Source of the DNA: Adenophora triphylla var. japonica
Taxonomy: Eukaryota > Streptophyta > Magnoliopsida > Asterales > Campanulaceae
Direction: 5' to 3'
NCBI GenBank assembly: GCA_022495995.1
Contig: JAFEMH010002319.1
Coordinates: 1 to 64,000, forward strand
Length of the DNA: 64,000 nt
Shown here: one piece after another, positions 13,964 to 25,826 of the stretch
Layout: each line of letters begins with the position of its first letter
Numbering within the stretch: position 1 is the stretch's first letter
Translations under genes and position numbers: made by a program
The notes under the pieces: generated by a model
The model's database searches: none
Seen by the model: only the letters and a program-made list of their open reading frames with translations
Told to the model about the DNA's origin: nothing

Positions 13964-14280
13964 CACTACTACATTTCTGACCTAATGTAACGCATGTAAC
14001 ACATCTAATGTAACGCCAAGAGCTAATGTAACGCATCTAATGCAACGCCAGAGCTAATGTAACGCACCTAATGCAACGCCAGAGCTAATGTAACGGCTAA
14101 TGCAACGCCAGAGCTAATGTAACGCATCTAATGCAACGCCAGAGCTAATGTAACGCCTCTAATGCAACGCCAGAGCTAATGTAACGAGTCTAATGCAACG
14201 CCAAAATCCTAATGTAACGCCTAAATTACTAATGCAACGCCAAAATCCTAATGTAACGCCTAAATTACAAATGCAACGCC
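13964..14280. repeat. CACTA left TIR and subterminal repeats
   Basis: Starting inside the terminal repeat, CTAATG(T/C)AACGC(C) recurs more than a dozen times, often in alternating T and C forms separated by AGAG or CATCTAA spacers. In CACTA elements such arrays bind the element's own transposase or TNPA-like protein. Confidence 0.85.
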
Positions 14281-16776
14281 AAAATCCTATAACCTATACC
14301 CTATACCCTACACTATACCCTATATCCTATATCCTATACCCTATACCCTATACCCTATACCATATACCCTATACCTTATACACTATACCCTATATGATAT
14401 ACCACATACCCTATACCCTATACTTATATACACTATACCCTATAACCTGTATCCTATATCTTATACCCTATACCCTATACCCTATACCCTATACACTATA
14501 CCCTATACCCTATACACTATACCCTATACCCTATACCATATACCCTATACCCTATATCCTATAGGTCATAGGGTATAGGGTATACCCTATAGGGCATAGG
14601 GCATATGGTATAGGGTATACCCTATAGGGTATAGGGTATAAGGTATAGGGCATAGGTTATATGGTATAGGGTATACCCTATAGGGTATAAGGTATAAGGC
14701 ATAGGTCATATGGTATAGGGTATACCCTATAGGATATAAGGTATAAGGCATAGGTCATATGGTATAGGGTATACCCTATAAGGTATAGGGTATAGGGTAT
14801 ACCCTATAGGGTATAGGGTATACCCTATAGGGTATAGGGTATAGGGTATACCCTATAGGGTATAGGGTATACCCTATAGAGTATAGGGTATAAGGTATAA
14901 GGTATAGGGCATATGGTATAGGGTATACCCTATAGAGTATAGGGTATAAGGTATAAGGCATAGGTCATATGGTATAGGGTATACCCTATAGGGTATAAGG
15001 TATAAGGCATAGGTCATATGGTATAGGGTATACCCTATAGGGTATAAGGTATAAGGCATAGGTCATATGGTATAGGGTATACCCTATAGGGTATACCCTA
15101 TAAGGTATAGGGTATAGGGTATACCCTATAGGGTATAGGGTATACCCTATAAGGTATAGGGTATAGGGTATACCCTATAGGGTATAGTGTATACCCTATA
15201 GAGTATAGGGTATAAGGTATAAGGCATAGGTCATATGGTATAGGGTATACCCTATAGAGTATAGGGTATAAGGTATAAGGCATAGGTCATATGGTATAGG
15301 GTATACCCTATAGGGTATAGGGTATAAGGTATAGGGCATAGGTCATATGGTATAGGGTATACCCTATATGGTATAGGGTATATCCTGTAGAGTATAGGGT
15401 ATAAGGTATAAGTCATAGGTCATATGGTATAGGGTATACCATATAGGGTATAAGGTATAAGGCATAGGTCATATGGTATAGGGTATACCCTATAGGGTAT
15501 ACCCTATAAGGTATAGGGTATACCCTATAGGGTATAGGGTATACCCTATAAGGTATAGGGTATAGGGTATACCCTATAGGGTATAGGGTATACCCTATAG
15601 AGTAAAGGGTATAAGGTATAAGGTATAGGGCATATGGTATAGGGTATACCCTGTAGAGTATAGGGTATAAGGTATAAGGCATAGGTCATATGGTATAGGG
15701 TATACCCTATAGGGTATAAGGTATAAGGCATAGGTCATATGGTATAGGGTATACCCTATAGGGTATAAGGTATAAGGCATAGGTCATATGGTATAGGGTA
15801 TACCCTATAGGGTATACCCTATAAGGTATAGGGTATAGGGTATACCCTATAGGGTATAGGGTATACCCTATAAGGTATAGGGTATAGGGTATACCCTATA
15901 GGGTATAGGGTATACCCTATAGAGTATAGGGTATAAGGTATAAGGCATAGGTCATATGGTATAGGGTATACCCTAAAGGGTATAGGGTATAAGGTATAGG
16001 GCATAGGTCATATGGTATAGGGTATACCCTATAGGGTATAGGGTATACCCTATAGGGTATAGGGTATAAGGTATACCCTATAGGGTATAGGGTATAAGGT
16101 ATAGGGCATATGGTATAGGGTATACCCTATAGGGTATAGGGTATAAGGTATAGGGCATAGGTCATATGGTATAGGGTATACCCTATAGGGTATAGGGTAT
16201 ACCCTATAGGGTATAGGGTATATGGTATACCCTATAGGGTATACGGTATACCCTATAGGATATAGGGTATACCCTATAAGGTATAGAGTATAGGGTATAC
16301 CCTATAGGGTATAGGGTATACCCTATAGGGTATAGGGTATAGGGTATACCCTATAGGGTATAGGGTATAAGGTATAGGGCATAGGTCATATGGTATAGGG
16401 TATACCCTATAGGGTTTAGGATATACCCTATAGTGTATAGGGTATAAGGTATATGGCATATGGTATAGGATATACCCTATAGGGCATATGGTATACCCTA
16501 TAAGGCATATGGTATATGGTATAGGGTATACCCTATAGGGTATAGGGTATACCCTATAGGGTATAGGGTATATGGTATACCCTATAGGGTATACGGTATA
16601 CCCTATAGGATATAGGGTATACCCTATAAGGTATAGAGTATAGGGTATACCCTATACCCTATGGGTATACCCTATAGGGTATAGGGTATAGGGTATAAGG
16701 TATAGGGCATAGGTCATATGGTATAGGGTATACCCTATAGGGTTTAGGATATACCCTATAGGGTATAGGGTATAAG
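14281..16776. repeat. TATAGGG/CCCTATA satellite
   Basis: About 2.5 kb built on the heptamer CCCTATA. Up to about 14555 the units run in one direction. After that, GGGTATA and CCCTATA alternate, making the palindrome GGGTATACCC many times. A 49-bp higher-order unit (containing GGCATAGGTCATATGG) is visible, for example starting near 14957, 15006 and 15055. The heptamer is one base from plant telomeric TTTAGGG. Long open frames of repeated Y-P-I-P-Y or Y-T-L-Y type here are by-products of the repeat. Confidence 0.92.
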
Positions 16777-17530
16777 GTATAATATTATTTTATAGTTTAA
16801 ATTATTATTATTATTAATTATTTTTAATATCAATTATTATTATTATTAATTATATAATAATAATTATTAATAATTATTATTATTAATAATTATTATTATA
16901 TAATTAATTATTATTATTAATTATATAATAATAATAATTATTAATTATTAATTATATAATAATAATTATTAATAATAATTATTATTATTAATAATAATTA
17001 TTATTAATAATTATTATATAATTATTATTATCAATAATTATTATTAATAATTATTATTAATAATTATCATTATTATTATTAATAATTATCATTATTATTA
17101 TTAATAATTATTAATCATTATTAATAATTATTATTATTAATAATTATTATTAATAATAATTATTATTAATAATTATAATTAATAATTATTTTTATTAATA
17201 ATAATTATTATTAATAAATATTATTGATAATAAATATTATTATTAATTATATAATAATAATTATTATTAATAAATATTATTAATAATTATTATTATTAAT
17301 AATTATTATTATTAATAATTATTATTCATAATTATTATTATTATTAATAATAATTATTAAGAATTATTAATAATTATATAATAATTATTATTATTAATTA
17401 TTATTATTATTATTATTAATTATTATTATTAATTATTATTAATAATAATTATTATTATTAATTATTATTATTAATAATTATTAATAATAATAATTATTAA
17501 TAATAGTTATTAATAATTATTATTATTAAT
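16777..17530. repeat. ATT/AAT low-complexity tract
   Basis: About 750 bp of interleaved TTA, TAA and ATT triplets. It is almost free of G and C. A near-identical copy is at about 23500-24255. Confidence 0.95.
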
Positions 17531-17558
17531 ATTTTGATAATATAAAAACATTTAGAAG

Positions 17559-17709
17559 AATTGTGGACCGTTGGATTGAAAGTGTGAATGGTTGGATTTG
17601 ATTTAGCTCATGACATGTGGCATTGTTTTATTGGTTCTCATATAATCACCCGGATCATGAGCTAAAACAAATCCAACCATTCACACATTCAATCCAACGG
17701 TCCACAATT
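17559..17709. repeat. 151-bp foldback (55-bp inverted repeats)
   Basis: Arm 17559-17613 (AATTGTGGACCGTTGGATT...) is the near-perfect inverse of 17655-17709, with two mismatches that I count and a 41-nt loop. It could be a small MITE captured inside the CACTA, or a hairpin-RNA source. Second copy at about 24283-24433. Confidence 0.8.
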
Positions 17710-18440
17710 AATCTAAACAAAACCAAATTATCTCTCCCTATTTCTCTCCTCACTCTCTACGTTCACTTTCTCTCTCAAAACGCAAAAGAGAGTCTCTCTC
17801 TCTAAATCCTCTTCTCCGGCCACGGTCCTCACCTAGCTCTTCCTCTTCCCAATCCTCTCCTCACCAATTCTCTCATACCCTTCATCACCGTTCTATCTCC
17901 TTCAATCAATCCCCAACAAAATCAATGCCAAACCCAATCAACCTTCATCACCGTTTTCTCCCTCTCTCTACCTAAACCGAAGTCCTCTTCTCCGGCCACG
18001 GTCATCGTTCTCTCTCTACGGCGACGGCGATTCTCCGCCTCTTCTTCTCTCTCTCCCCCAACGCCGTCTTCTTCTCTCCCCTTCATCGTCTCCGGCGAGG
18101 CTCAACCACTAGATCTACATGGATTCCGACGAATCCAAACTTATTCCATGGATTCCGACGAGCCCAAACATATTCCATGGGTTTCCTTTCGATTTGTTGT
18201 TGTATTTTGTGTTTTATTTCGATTTGTACAAATTTTTTTTGATTTGTGGATGGTTGTGGACGGTGGTGGACGGTGGTGGACGGTGGTGGATGGTGGTGGT
18301 GGAGCAAAGTGTTACTTTTGAAAAATGCAAGAATTGTTTTGAATATAAAAAAAGTGAAGGGACTAATTTGAGAATAAAAAACATTAAGGGACTGATTTGA
18401 GAAAAAAAAAAGATAAGGGATTGATTTGAGAATAAATATA
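17710..18440 (+). other. CT-rich unique segment, possible captured gene 5' end
   Basis: Compositionally unlike the rest of the element: long CT-rich runs with CTCTCTCT and TTCTCCGGC(C), followed by an ATG at 18119 (MDSDESKLIPW...) that opens a 93-codon frame to 18400. This looks like a plant 5' UTR and gene start, so a host fragment may have been captured. The second copy (about 24430-25165) has indels within the frame, so I do not call a gene. Phrases such as AGGGACTGATTTGAG at the end are common in plant repeats. Confidence 0.4.
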
Positions 18441-18479
18441 TATATTTTTTTTAAAATATATTTATATATAAATAAGTAA

Positions 18480-18483
<4 letters not shown>

Positions 18484-18569
<86 letters not shown>
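18484..18569. repeat. (AT)n microsatellite in CACTA
   Basis: About 86 bp of AT dinucleotide. The second copy at about 25228-25292 is shorter, so the two copies differ in AT length. Confidence 0.93.
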
Positions 18570-18571
<2 letters not shown>

Positions 18572-18639
18572 AAAAAAGAAAATTAAAAAAATTAATAAAA
18601 TTGTGAAATTATGTAATAAATTTTAGGGACTCATCTAAT

Positions 18640-18972
18640 TTTTGGCGTTACATTAGGTATTCATCCACTTTTTAAATTGGCGTTGCATTAGGTTCTTTTT
18701 GGCGTTGCATTAGGTTCTTTTTGGCGTTGCATTAGGTGTTCATATAGTTTTAAAATTGGCGTTGCATCAGGTAAATGGCGTTGCATCAGGTATTTACCTA
18801 ATGCAACGCCAAAGCTCTGGCGTTACATTAGCTTACTATGTCGTTGCATTAGACCTAATGCAACGCAAGAGAATGCAACGGCCATTTGGCGTTACATTAG
18901 GCCTAATGTAACGGATTTTGGGCCCTAATGCAACGAAAATTGGCGTTACATTAGGTCAGAAATGTAGTAGTG
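18640..18972. repeat. CACTA right subterminal repeats and TIR
   Basis: GGCGTT(A/G)CATTAGG occurs about ten times, with the inverse CCTAATG(T/C)AACGCC interspersed, so sites face both ways. It ends with the 30-bp terminal repeat. Confidence 0.85.
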
Positions 18973-18975
18973 CTT

Positions 18976-19103
18976 ACACCTTTACACACCTCCTGTAATC
19001 CAAACCTTACACACCAATCCCTACCCTTCAAACACTATTCCAAACCCAAACCTTCACCCTTCAACCCCTGTTTCTTCAACAACAAACCTTAGTGTAACAA
19101 GTG
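18976..19103 (+). repeat. E2 5' LTR, second segment
   Basis: 128 bp matching the E2 3' LTR from about 53399 to 53526. It ends at AAGTG, the target site of E3 (repeat at 40809-40813). It is duplicated at about 25699-25826. Confidence 0.88.
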
Positions 19104-20334
19104 TGTTAGGACCTAACTTTGATCAATGTCTTAGTTAGTTGGTTTTGATAAAGGAATATATATATAGAACAGGGTTTATATCAAAAGATGTTATCTGTCA
19201 TAATTCTTCACTTTGACAGCTATGAGTCTGACAGCTATGATTCTTCCTTATACAATGTTTACAATCAATCAAAAACATGAATCATAGTCACTCTCTAAGT
19301 CATCAAGATCATCAAGTGCATCTCAGTCCTTATTAGAGATCCTCTCTGATAGCTAAGCATTGCCATGATCTGACAGCTATGACTTCAGTCATCAGACAGC
19401 CATCTCCCTGTCTCACACCTTGTTACCACAAACTCAACCAAGTTAGATCCTGCATCTTCACAGCTATCAAGTCCATCAATGAAGACCAATGAAGACCACT
19501 GAAGACCTTCTAGAAGCTCTCAGTTCAAGCTCACAGCTCAAGACAGCTCATGAAGACCTGCATGTGGACAAGTGGGACAAAGACCAGTCAAAGCTCATTA
19601 ATGTAGCTGCAACAGTCATATTCCAACGGCTACATTGAAGGGTATAAATAGAGGATCTCTTCCTCTAACAAAATCACTGAAAAATACTCATTTTCCCAGT
19701 CAAAAACCCTTTCCAAACACTCACACACACCTCCTGTAATCCACACACACACACACCAATCCTCACCTTTAAAACCCTGTTCCAAACCAAAACCTTCACC
19801 CCTAAACCTCTTCACCAACAAAAACAACCCCAGTGTGTTAATTCACAAACCCCAAAAACCTAAGACTGTACTTTAGGTGTAGAATCAGTTTGTAATCACT
19901 CAAGACTGTACTTTGAGTGTATTAGTTAGTTTGTAAAATCTTGAGACTGTACTTCAAGTTGCAAAAGCACTTAAGACTGTACTTTAAGTGTATCCCTAGT
20001 TGATCGTACTAATTAGGAAGAGGAAGTTCAAGGAACTTGCCTAAATCAATCATTTGTAATTTTTGTTGATTAAAGATTATAATAAAATTGATCTCACTTG
20101 TCAAGTTTGACAGTGAGGGTGGATGTAGGAGGAGTGAACTCTGAACCACTTTAAATTCTCTGTGTTATTACATTTTTGCAATCACATTCACACACTTGCA
20201 TTATCTCTTTGTGTTTGCTGTCCTACCATTATTTCAAATCACTTTTATTCCGCTGCACAAATCAAACTATCATCTGACAGCTAAGCCAATACCATAGGCC
20301 GTCGATCATCTACATACCAAGCAAGGGCCTTTCA
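19104..20334 (+). repeat. E3 5' LTR, first copy
   Basis: 1231 bp; TATA box TATAAATA at 19643-19650. The leader stem-loop array is at 19858-20017; the loop of the last hairpin reads GATCGTACT. TGACAGCT occurs at 19214, 19229, 19371 and 20275. Confidence 0.92.
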
Positions 20335-20336
20335 AT

Positions 20337-20348
20337 TGGTATCAGAGC
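20337..20348 (+). other. E3 primer binding site, first copy
   Basis: TGGTATCAGAGC, complementary to the 3' end of initiator tRNA-Met, 2 bp after the LTR. Confidence 0.92.
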
Positions 20349-20403
20349 CTGTCTTCACACTTAAAAGTCTAACAACTTGTGAAGGATTCTCTTCAAACCC
20401 ACC

Positions 20404-22696
20404 ATGCCTCAACCAAGAAGAAATAATGAGAAAGACATCCCACACATTGATGACTGTGGATCCTTTGAGATCTATGCATCAAAGATAAAAACTTATCTTG
20501 ATGCAAACAGCATTTGGAACTGGTATGTTCTAGAAAATGAAGTGTCATACCCAACTCAAGTCTCAATGCGATGGAGGACCAAGTAAAATCAAATCCCCGA
20601 AACTTGGTCCGAAGCTGAAAAGCAATTGGTAAGTGCAAACTTGAAAGTCAAGAACATTCTCCAAAAGAGTGTAAATGACTCTCTAGCCCAAGAAATTGCT
20701 AAGGAACCAAATGCCGAACTGCATGGGCTCTTATTCAAACCAAGTTCACTAAACACTCCAGGTGTTAGGACACAAAACTTGTACAACTTGCTTAGGCAAT
20801 TAGACAATTTCAAGTTCTACCCTGGAGAAAAGGTGAAGTCTTGCTCATCCAAGGTTTGAGAACCTTGTTAGATCAGTGCGATCATGGAAAAACATTTGAA
20901 CAACAAGATCTCTGCCTCAAGATTTACTCAAATCTCCCTCAAGAATATGAGAAGGTAGCATTACCTATTAGAGAAGGATCTGAATGGAGCACCATGACGG
21001 TTGAGCAATATTTTGGAAAGCTTGAAGCCTATGAACTGGAAGGTATGATAAAAATTCCATCAGTCCCCTCCATTTCACAAACCTTAGCTTTAAGCGCACA
21101 AGAACACATCAACAAGCCAATCACTCACCATGACATTGAGACCATTGTCAACAATGCTCTTCAAAAGATAAACATCGGCTCCAAATCTGTCAGACAAACG
21201 GATCTCCCAAGAAGACATTCCAAGCCTCATTTCCATGGTGTCGAAATGCCATGAAATTTCAAAAGAAATCTTTTGACAAGAAATTCAATCCCTCCACCTC
21301 TAATGCCCAACAAGACAGCTACAAGAAGACAATTGATTGCTTCAATTGTGGAAAGCAAGGACATTACTCATCTGATTGCCCCTGAACCAAGGAAACCCGG
21401 GGACAATCGGACGGCTAAGAAGATGACCTACTCAAAAGAGATCATTCACGGCTCTAAGTGCAAGCTGCTACAATTGCTCCAAAAATAAACATGACAAAAA
21501 CAAAGAGCAAGTCATGATTGTGACTCATCAAAATTCGGTGATGAAGAGTATATGTCAAGTGATGACTCTGAAATTGAAGGAGAAGAAGCCATGATATGCC
21601 TTATGGTGAAGATGATGAAGAATCGACAATGAGGAAGAGATGGAAGCACTTCCGCTGCGATGAACTAAAAGAGGTACATGATTTTAACTCTTTAAATATT
21701 GATGGTTTTAAACAATTAGTTTGCACTCTTTTAATTCAAACCAAAAAACAAAAAACTAGCTTTGCTTCATTGGTCAATGAGAACCTTTCCCAATCCTCAA
21801 CCATTGACAACCTCACAAAAACCATTTACTGAGCTTGAAAAAGCATGCCAAGGGCTAAGAGATCAATGCATCATGCTTGAAAAACAAAACATGGATCGGC
21901 AGTGAGACATCTAATAATCATGAAAATTGTCAAAAACTTCAGGTAATCTTGAAAAAGAAAATGATGCTCTTAAAAAGAAAATAGATTCATGGAACATGTC
22001 AAGCAAAGCATTATCTCTTTTCACCTACACCCAAAGACGTCCAAGTGACAAACAAAGGGATTGGAGGCGATGATCCTACACAAAAAGTGTACACTCCACC
22101 CATTTGGTGAAAGGGCCATTGAAAAAATGGTTCTAGAAAACTGAGCTACGCGGCTATCAAACTCAAACCTATCCCATTCAAACCAAAGGAAAAGAAAAGG
22201 AAATCTTGGGTGGCCCTAGTCAATCAAAGGAAGGACCAAATAAAGTTCAAGGAAGCAAGTTTATTTGGGTTCAAAAAGGGGCCAATATAAAGGAAGAAGT
22301 CAAGCTGCAAAAGGTGCTAGTCGGTCGAAGCTGCCGGACGCCCAAGGGTTGACAGACGGCCCAAGGCATGACAGACAGCCAAGTTCCTCCAAACAACAAA
22401 GAACCCCAAGGCAACAAAGATTCTACAACAAGCATAAATACACCAAAAAACAAAAACCTCAATGGCAGTATTCAAATGGAAGAAGCCATGCTCATCAAAA
22501 TGACTCTCCAAGGTCATCCCATTCAAATAATTTTCAGTTTCAACCCCAATACAGCAACCCAAACCACTACTTCAATCCTTCCCAATCCACTGTTCTTACA
22601 CCTTACATGATGCAAATCATGTCATATTACCATACCCTAAACCAATTCTTCAATAAGTGATCAATGAACAATGCTAGGGCTCCAAAGAAAAACTAA
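20404..22696 (+). pseudogene. gag: E3 gag, first (duplicated) copy
   Basis: Starts MPQPRRNNEKDIPHIDD at 20404. UBN2-like region about 20630-21060. The zinc knuckle CFNCGKQGHYSSDC is intact at about 21339-21380, but a stop follows because CCCTGAACC occurs where copy 2 has CCCCGAACC. Coiled-coil-prone region about 21770-22010; Q/R/K-rich tail to 22696. Frames break at several points where copy 2 differs only at CAG/CTG. It keeps the intact acceptor-like TTTTGCAG (22746-22753) just before the pol start. Pol is cut after about 20 nt by the junction to satellite DNA at 22773. Confidence 0.83.
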
Positions 22697-22772
22697 TCCT
22701 TTGGACCCAAAAGAATAAAAAGGGTACCATAAATCTTATTTTTTGTTTTGCAGGTATCCAGGAAAGGTCTCT

Positions 22773-25222
22773 GGTATAGGGCATATGGTATAGGGTATAC
22801 CCTATAGGGTATAGGGTATAAGGTATAGGGCATATGGTATAGGGTATACCCTATAGGGTATAGGGTATAAGGTATAGGGCATAGGGCATATGGTATAGGG
22901 TATACCCTATAGGGTATAGGGTATACCCTATAGGGTATAGGGTATATGGTATACCCTATAGGGTATACGGTATACCCTATAGGATATAGGGTATACCCTA
23001 TAAGGTATAGAGTATAGGGTATACCCTATAGGGTATAGGGTATACCCTATAGGGTATAGGGTATAGGGTATACCCTATAGGGTATAGGGTATAAGGTATA
23101 GGGCATAGGTCATATGGTATAGGGTATACCCTATAGGGTTTAGGATATACCCTATAGTGTATAGGGTATAAGGTATATGGCATATGGTATAGGATATACC
23201 CTATAGGGCATATGGTATACCCTATAAGGCATATGGTATATGGTATAGGGTATACCCTATAGGGTATAGGGTATACCCTATAGGGTATAGGGTATATGGT
23301 ATACCCTATAGGGTATACGGTATACCCTATAGGATATAGGGTATACCCTATAAGGTATAGAGTATAGGGTATACCCTATACCCTATGGGTATACCCTATA
23401 GGGTATAGGGTATAGGGTATAAGGTATAGGGCATAGGTCATATGGTATAGGGTATACCCTATAGGGTTTAGGATATACCCTATAGGGTATAGGGTATAAG
23501 GTATAATATTATTTTATAGTTTAAATTATTATTATTATTAATTATTTTTAATATCAATTATTATTATTATTAATTATATAATAATAATTATTAATAATTA
23601 TTATTATTAATAATTATTATTATATAATTAATTATTATTATTAATTATATAATAATAATAATTATTAATTATTAATTATATAATAATAATTATTAATAAT
23701 AATTATTATTATTAATAATAATTATTATTAATAATTATTATATATTTATTATTATCAATAATTATTATTAATAATTATTATTAATAATTATCATTATTAT
23801 TATTAATAATTATCATTATTATTATTAATAATTATTAATCATTATTAATAATTATTATTATTAATAATTATTATTAATAATTATTATTATTAATAATTAT
23901 AATTAATAATTATTTTTATTAATAATAATTATTATTAATAAATATTATTGATAATAAATATTATTATTAATTATATAATAATAATTATTATTAATAAATA
24001 TTATTAATAATTATTATTATTAATAATTATTATTATTAATAATTATTATTCATAATTATTATTATTATTAATAATAATTATTAAGAATTATTAATAATTA
24101 TATAATAATTATTATTATTAATTATTATTATTATTATTATTAATTATTATTATTAATTATTATTAATAATAATTATTATTATTAATTATTATTATTAATA
24201 ATTATTAATAATAATAATTATTAATAATAGTTATTAATAATTATTATTATTAATATTTTGATAATATAAAAACATTTAGAAGAATTGTGGACCGTTGGAT
24301 TGAAAGTGTGAATGGTTGGATTTGATTTAGCTCATGACATGTGGCATTGTTTTATTGGTTCTCATATAATCACCCGGATCATGAGCTAAAACAAATCCAA
24401 CCATTCACACATTCAATCCAACGGTCCACAATTAATCTAAACAAAACCAAATTATCTCTCCCTATTTCTCTCCTCACTCTCTACGTTCACTTTCTCTCTC
24501 AAAACGCAAAAGAGAGTCTCTCTCTAAATCCTCTTCTCCGACCCACGGTCCTCACCTAGCTCTTCCTCTTCCCAATCCTCTCCTCACCAATTCTCTCATA
24601 CCCTTCATCACCGTTCTATCTCCTTCAATCAATCCCCAACAAAATCAATGCCAAACCCAATCAACCTTCATCACCGTTTTCTCCCTCTCTCTACCTAAAC
24701 CGAAGTCCTCTTCTCCGGCCACGGTCATCGTTCTCTCTCTACGGCGACGGCGATTCTCCGCCTCTTCTTCTCTCTCTCACCCAACGCCGTCTTCTTCTCT
24801 CCCCTTCATCGTCTCCGGCGAGGCTCAACCACTAGATCTACATGGATTCCGACGAATCCAAACTTATTCCATGGATTCCGACGAGCCCAAACATATTCCA
24901 TGGGTTTCCTTTCGATTTGTTGTTGTATTTTGTGTTTTATTTCGATTTGTACAAATTTTTTTGATTTGTACAAAATTTTTGATTTGTGGATGGTTGTGGA
25001 CGGTGGTGGACGGTGGTGGACGGTGGTGGATGGTGGTGGTGGAGCAAAGTGTTACTTTTGAAAAATGCAAGAATTGTTTTGAATATAAAAAAAGTGAAGG
25101 GACTAATTTGAGAATAAAAAACATTAAGGGACTGATTTGAGAAAAAAAAAGATAAGGGATTGATTTGAGAATAAATATATATATATTTTTTAAAATATAT
25201 TTATATATAAATAAATAAATAA

Positions 25223-25294
<72 letters not shown>

Positions 25295-25695
25295 AAAAAA
25301 GAAAATTAAAAAAATTAATAAAATTGTGAAATTATGTAATAAATTTTAGGGACTCATCTAATTTTTGGCGTTACATTAGGTATTCATCCACTTTTTAAAT
25401 TGGCGTTGCATTAGGTTCTTTTTGGCGTTGCATTAGGTTCTTTTTGGCGTTGCATTAGGTGTTCATATAGTTTTAAAATTGGCGTTGCATCAGGTAAATG
25501 GCGTTGCATCAGGTATTTACCTAATGCAACGCCAAAGCTCTGGCGTTACATTAGCTTACTATGTCGTTGCATTAGACCTAATGCAACGCAAGAGAATGCA
25601 ACGGCCATTTGGCGTTACATTAGGCCTAATGTAACGGATTTTGGGCCCTAATGCAACGAAAATTGGCGTTACATTAGGTCAGAAATGTAGTAGTG
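22773..25695. mobile_element. CACTA element, right-end copy only
   Basis: Part of the tandem duplication: satellite, ATT tract, foldback (about 24283-24433), CT-rich segment, AT tract, right subterminal repeats and the right terminal repeat ending at 25695. There is no left terminus, so it is not a separate insertion. Confidence 0.88.
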
Positions 25696-25698
25696 CTT

Positions 25699-25826
25699 AC
25701 ACCTTTACACACCTCCTGTAATCCAAACCTTACACACCAATCCCTACCCTTCAAACACTATTCCAAACCCAAACCTTCACCCTTCAACCCCTGTTTCTTC
25801 AACAACAAACCTTAGTGTAACAAGTG
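25699..25826 (+). repeat. Duplicated piece of E2 5' LTR
   Basis: Repeat of 18976-19103 inside the tandem duplication, between the CACTA terminus and the second E3 LTR. Its presence shows the duplication happened after both insertions. Confidence 0.85.

Larger units (their letters stand above)
13964..18972. mobile_element. Non-autonomous CACTA transposon (5009 bp)
   Basis: Terminal inverted repeats of 30 bp (13964-13993 and 18943-18972) begin CACTACTACATTTCTGACC. A 3-bp target duplication CTT (13961-13963, 18973-18975) is the size expected for CACTA/En-Spm elements. Both arms carry many copies of a CTAATG(T/C)AACGCC subterminal repeat, also typical. The body holds no transposase: it is a TATAGGG/CCCTATA satellite, an ATT/AAT tract, a 151-bp foldback and a CT-rich unique segment. 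Mobilisation would need a transposase in trans. A second, right-end-only copy is at 22773-25695. Confidence 0.9.

Noticed and set aside
13978..14280. CRISPR-like array of short direct repeats
   Set aside because: Repeats are the subterminal sites of a CACTA transposon, spacers are short and repetitive, and the genome is a plant.
14193..16459. Several open frames encoding repeated Y-P-I-P-Y or Y-T-L-Y protein in both strands
   Set aside because: They are translations of the heptamer satellite, present in many frames and shifted by 49 bp from one another; no start context or codon signal.
14281..16776. Interstitial telomere
   Set aside because: The heptamer is TATAGGG, not TTTAGGG, it alternates in orientation, and it is bounded by CACTA ends rather than by subtelomeric sequence.
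18119..18400. 93-codon frame starting MDSDESK
   Set aside because: The second copy at about 24843 has indels that change the frame, and the last third is repeat-like; kept only as part of the possible captured segment.
19630..19827. Minus-strand 65-codon frame (MFLLVKRFRGEGFGLEQ) repeated at 26356, 40105 and 60487
   Set aside because: It recurs only because the LTR recurs; it is antisense to the LTR leader and its copies show no protein-level conservation beyond the DNA identity.
22773..25695. An independent second CACTA insertion
   Set aside because: It lacks a left terminus and target duplication, and its flank continues as the same E2 LTR piece; it belongs to the tandem duplication.
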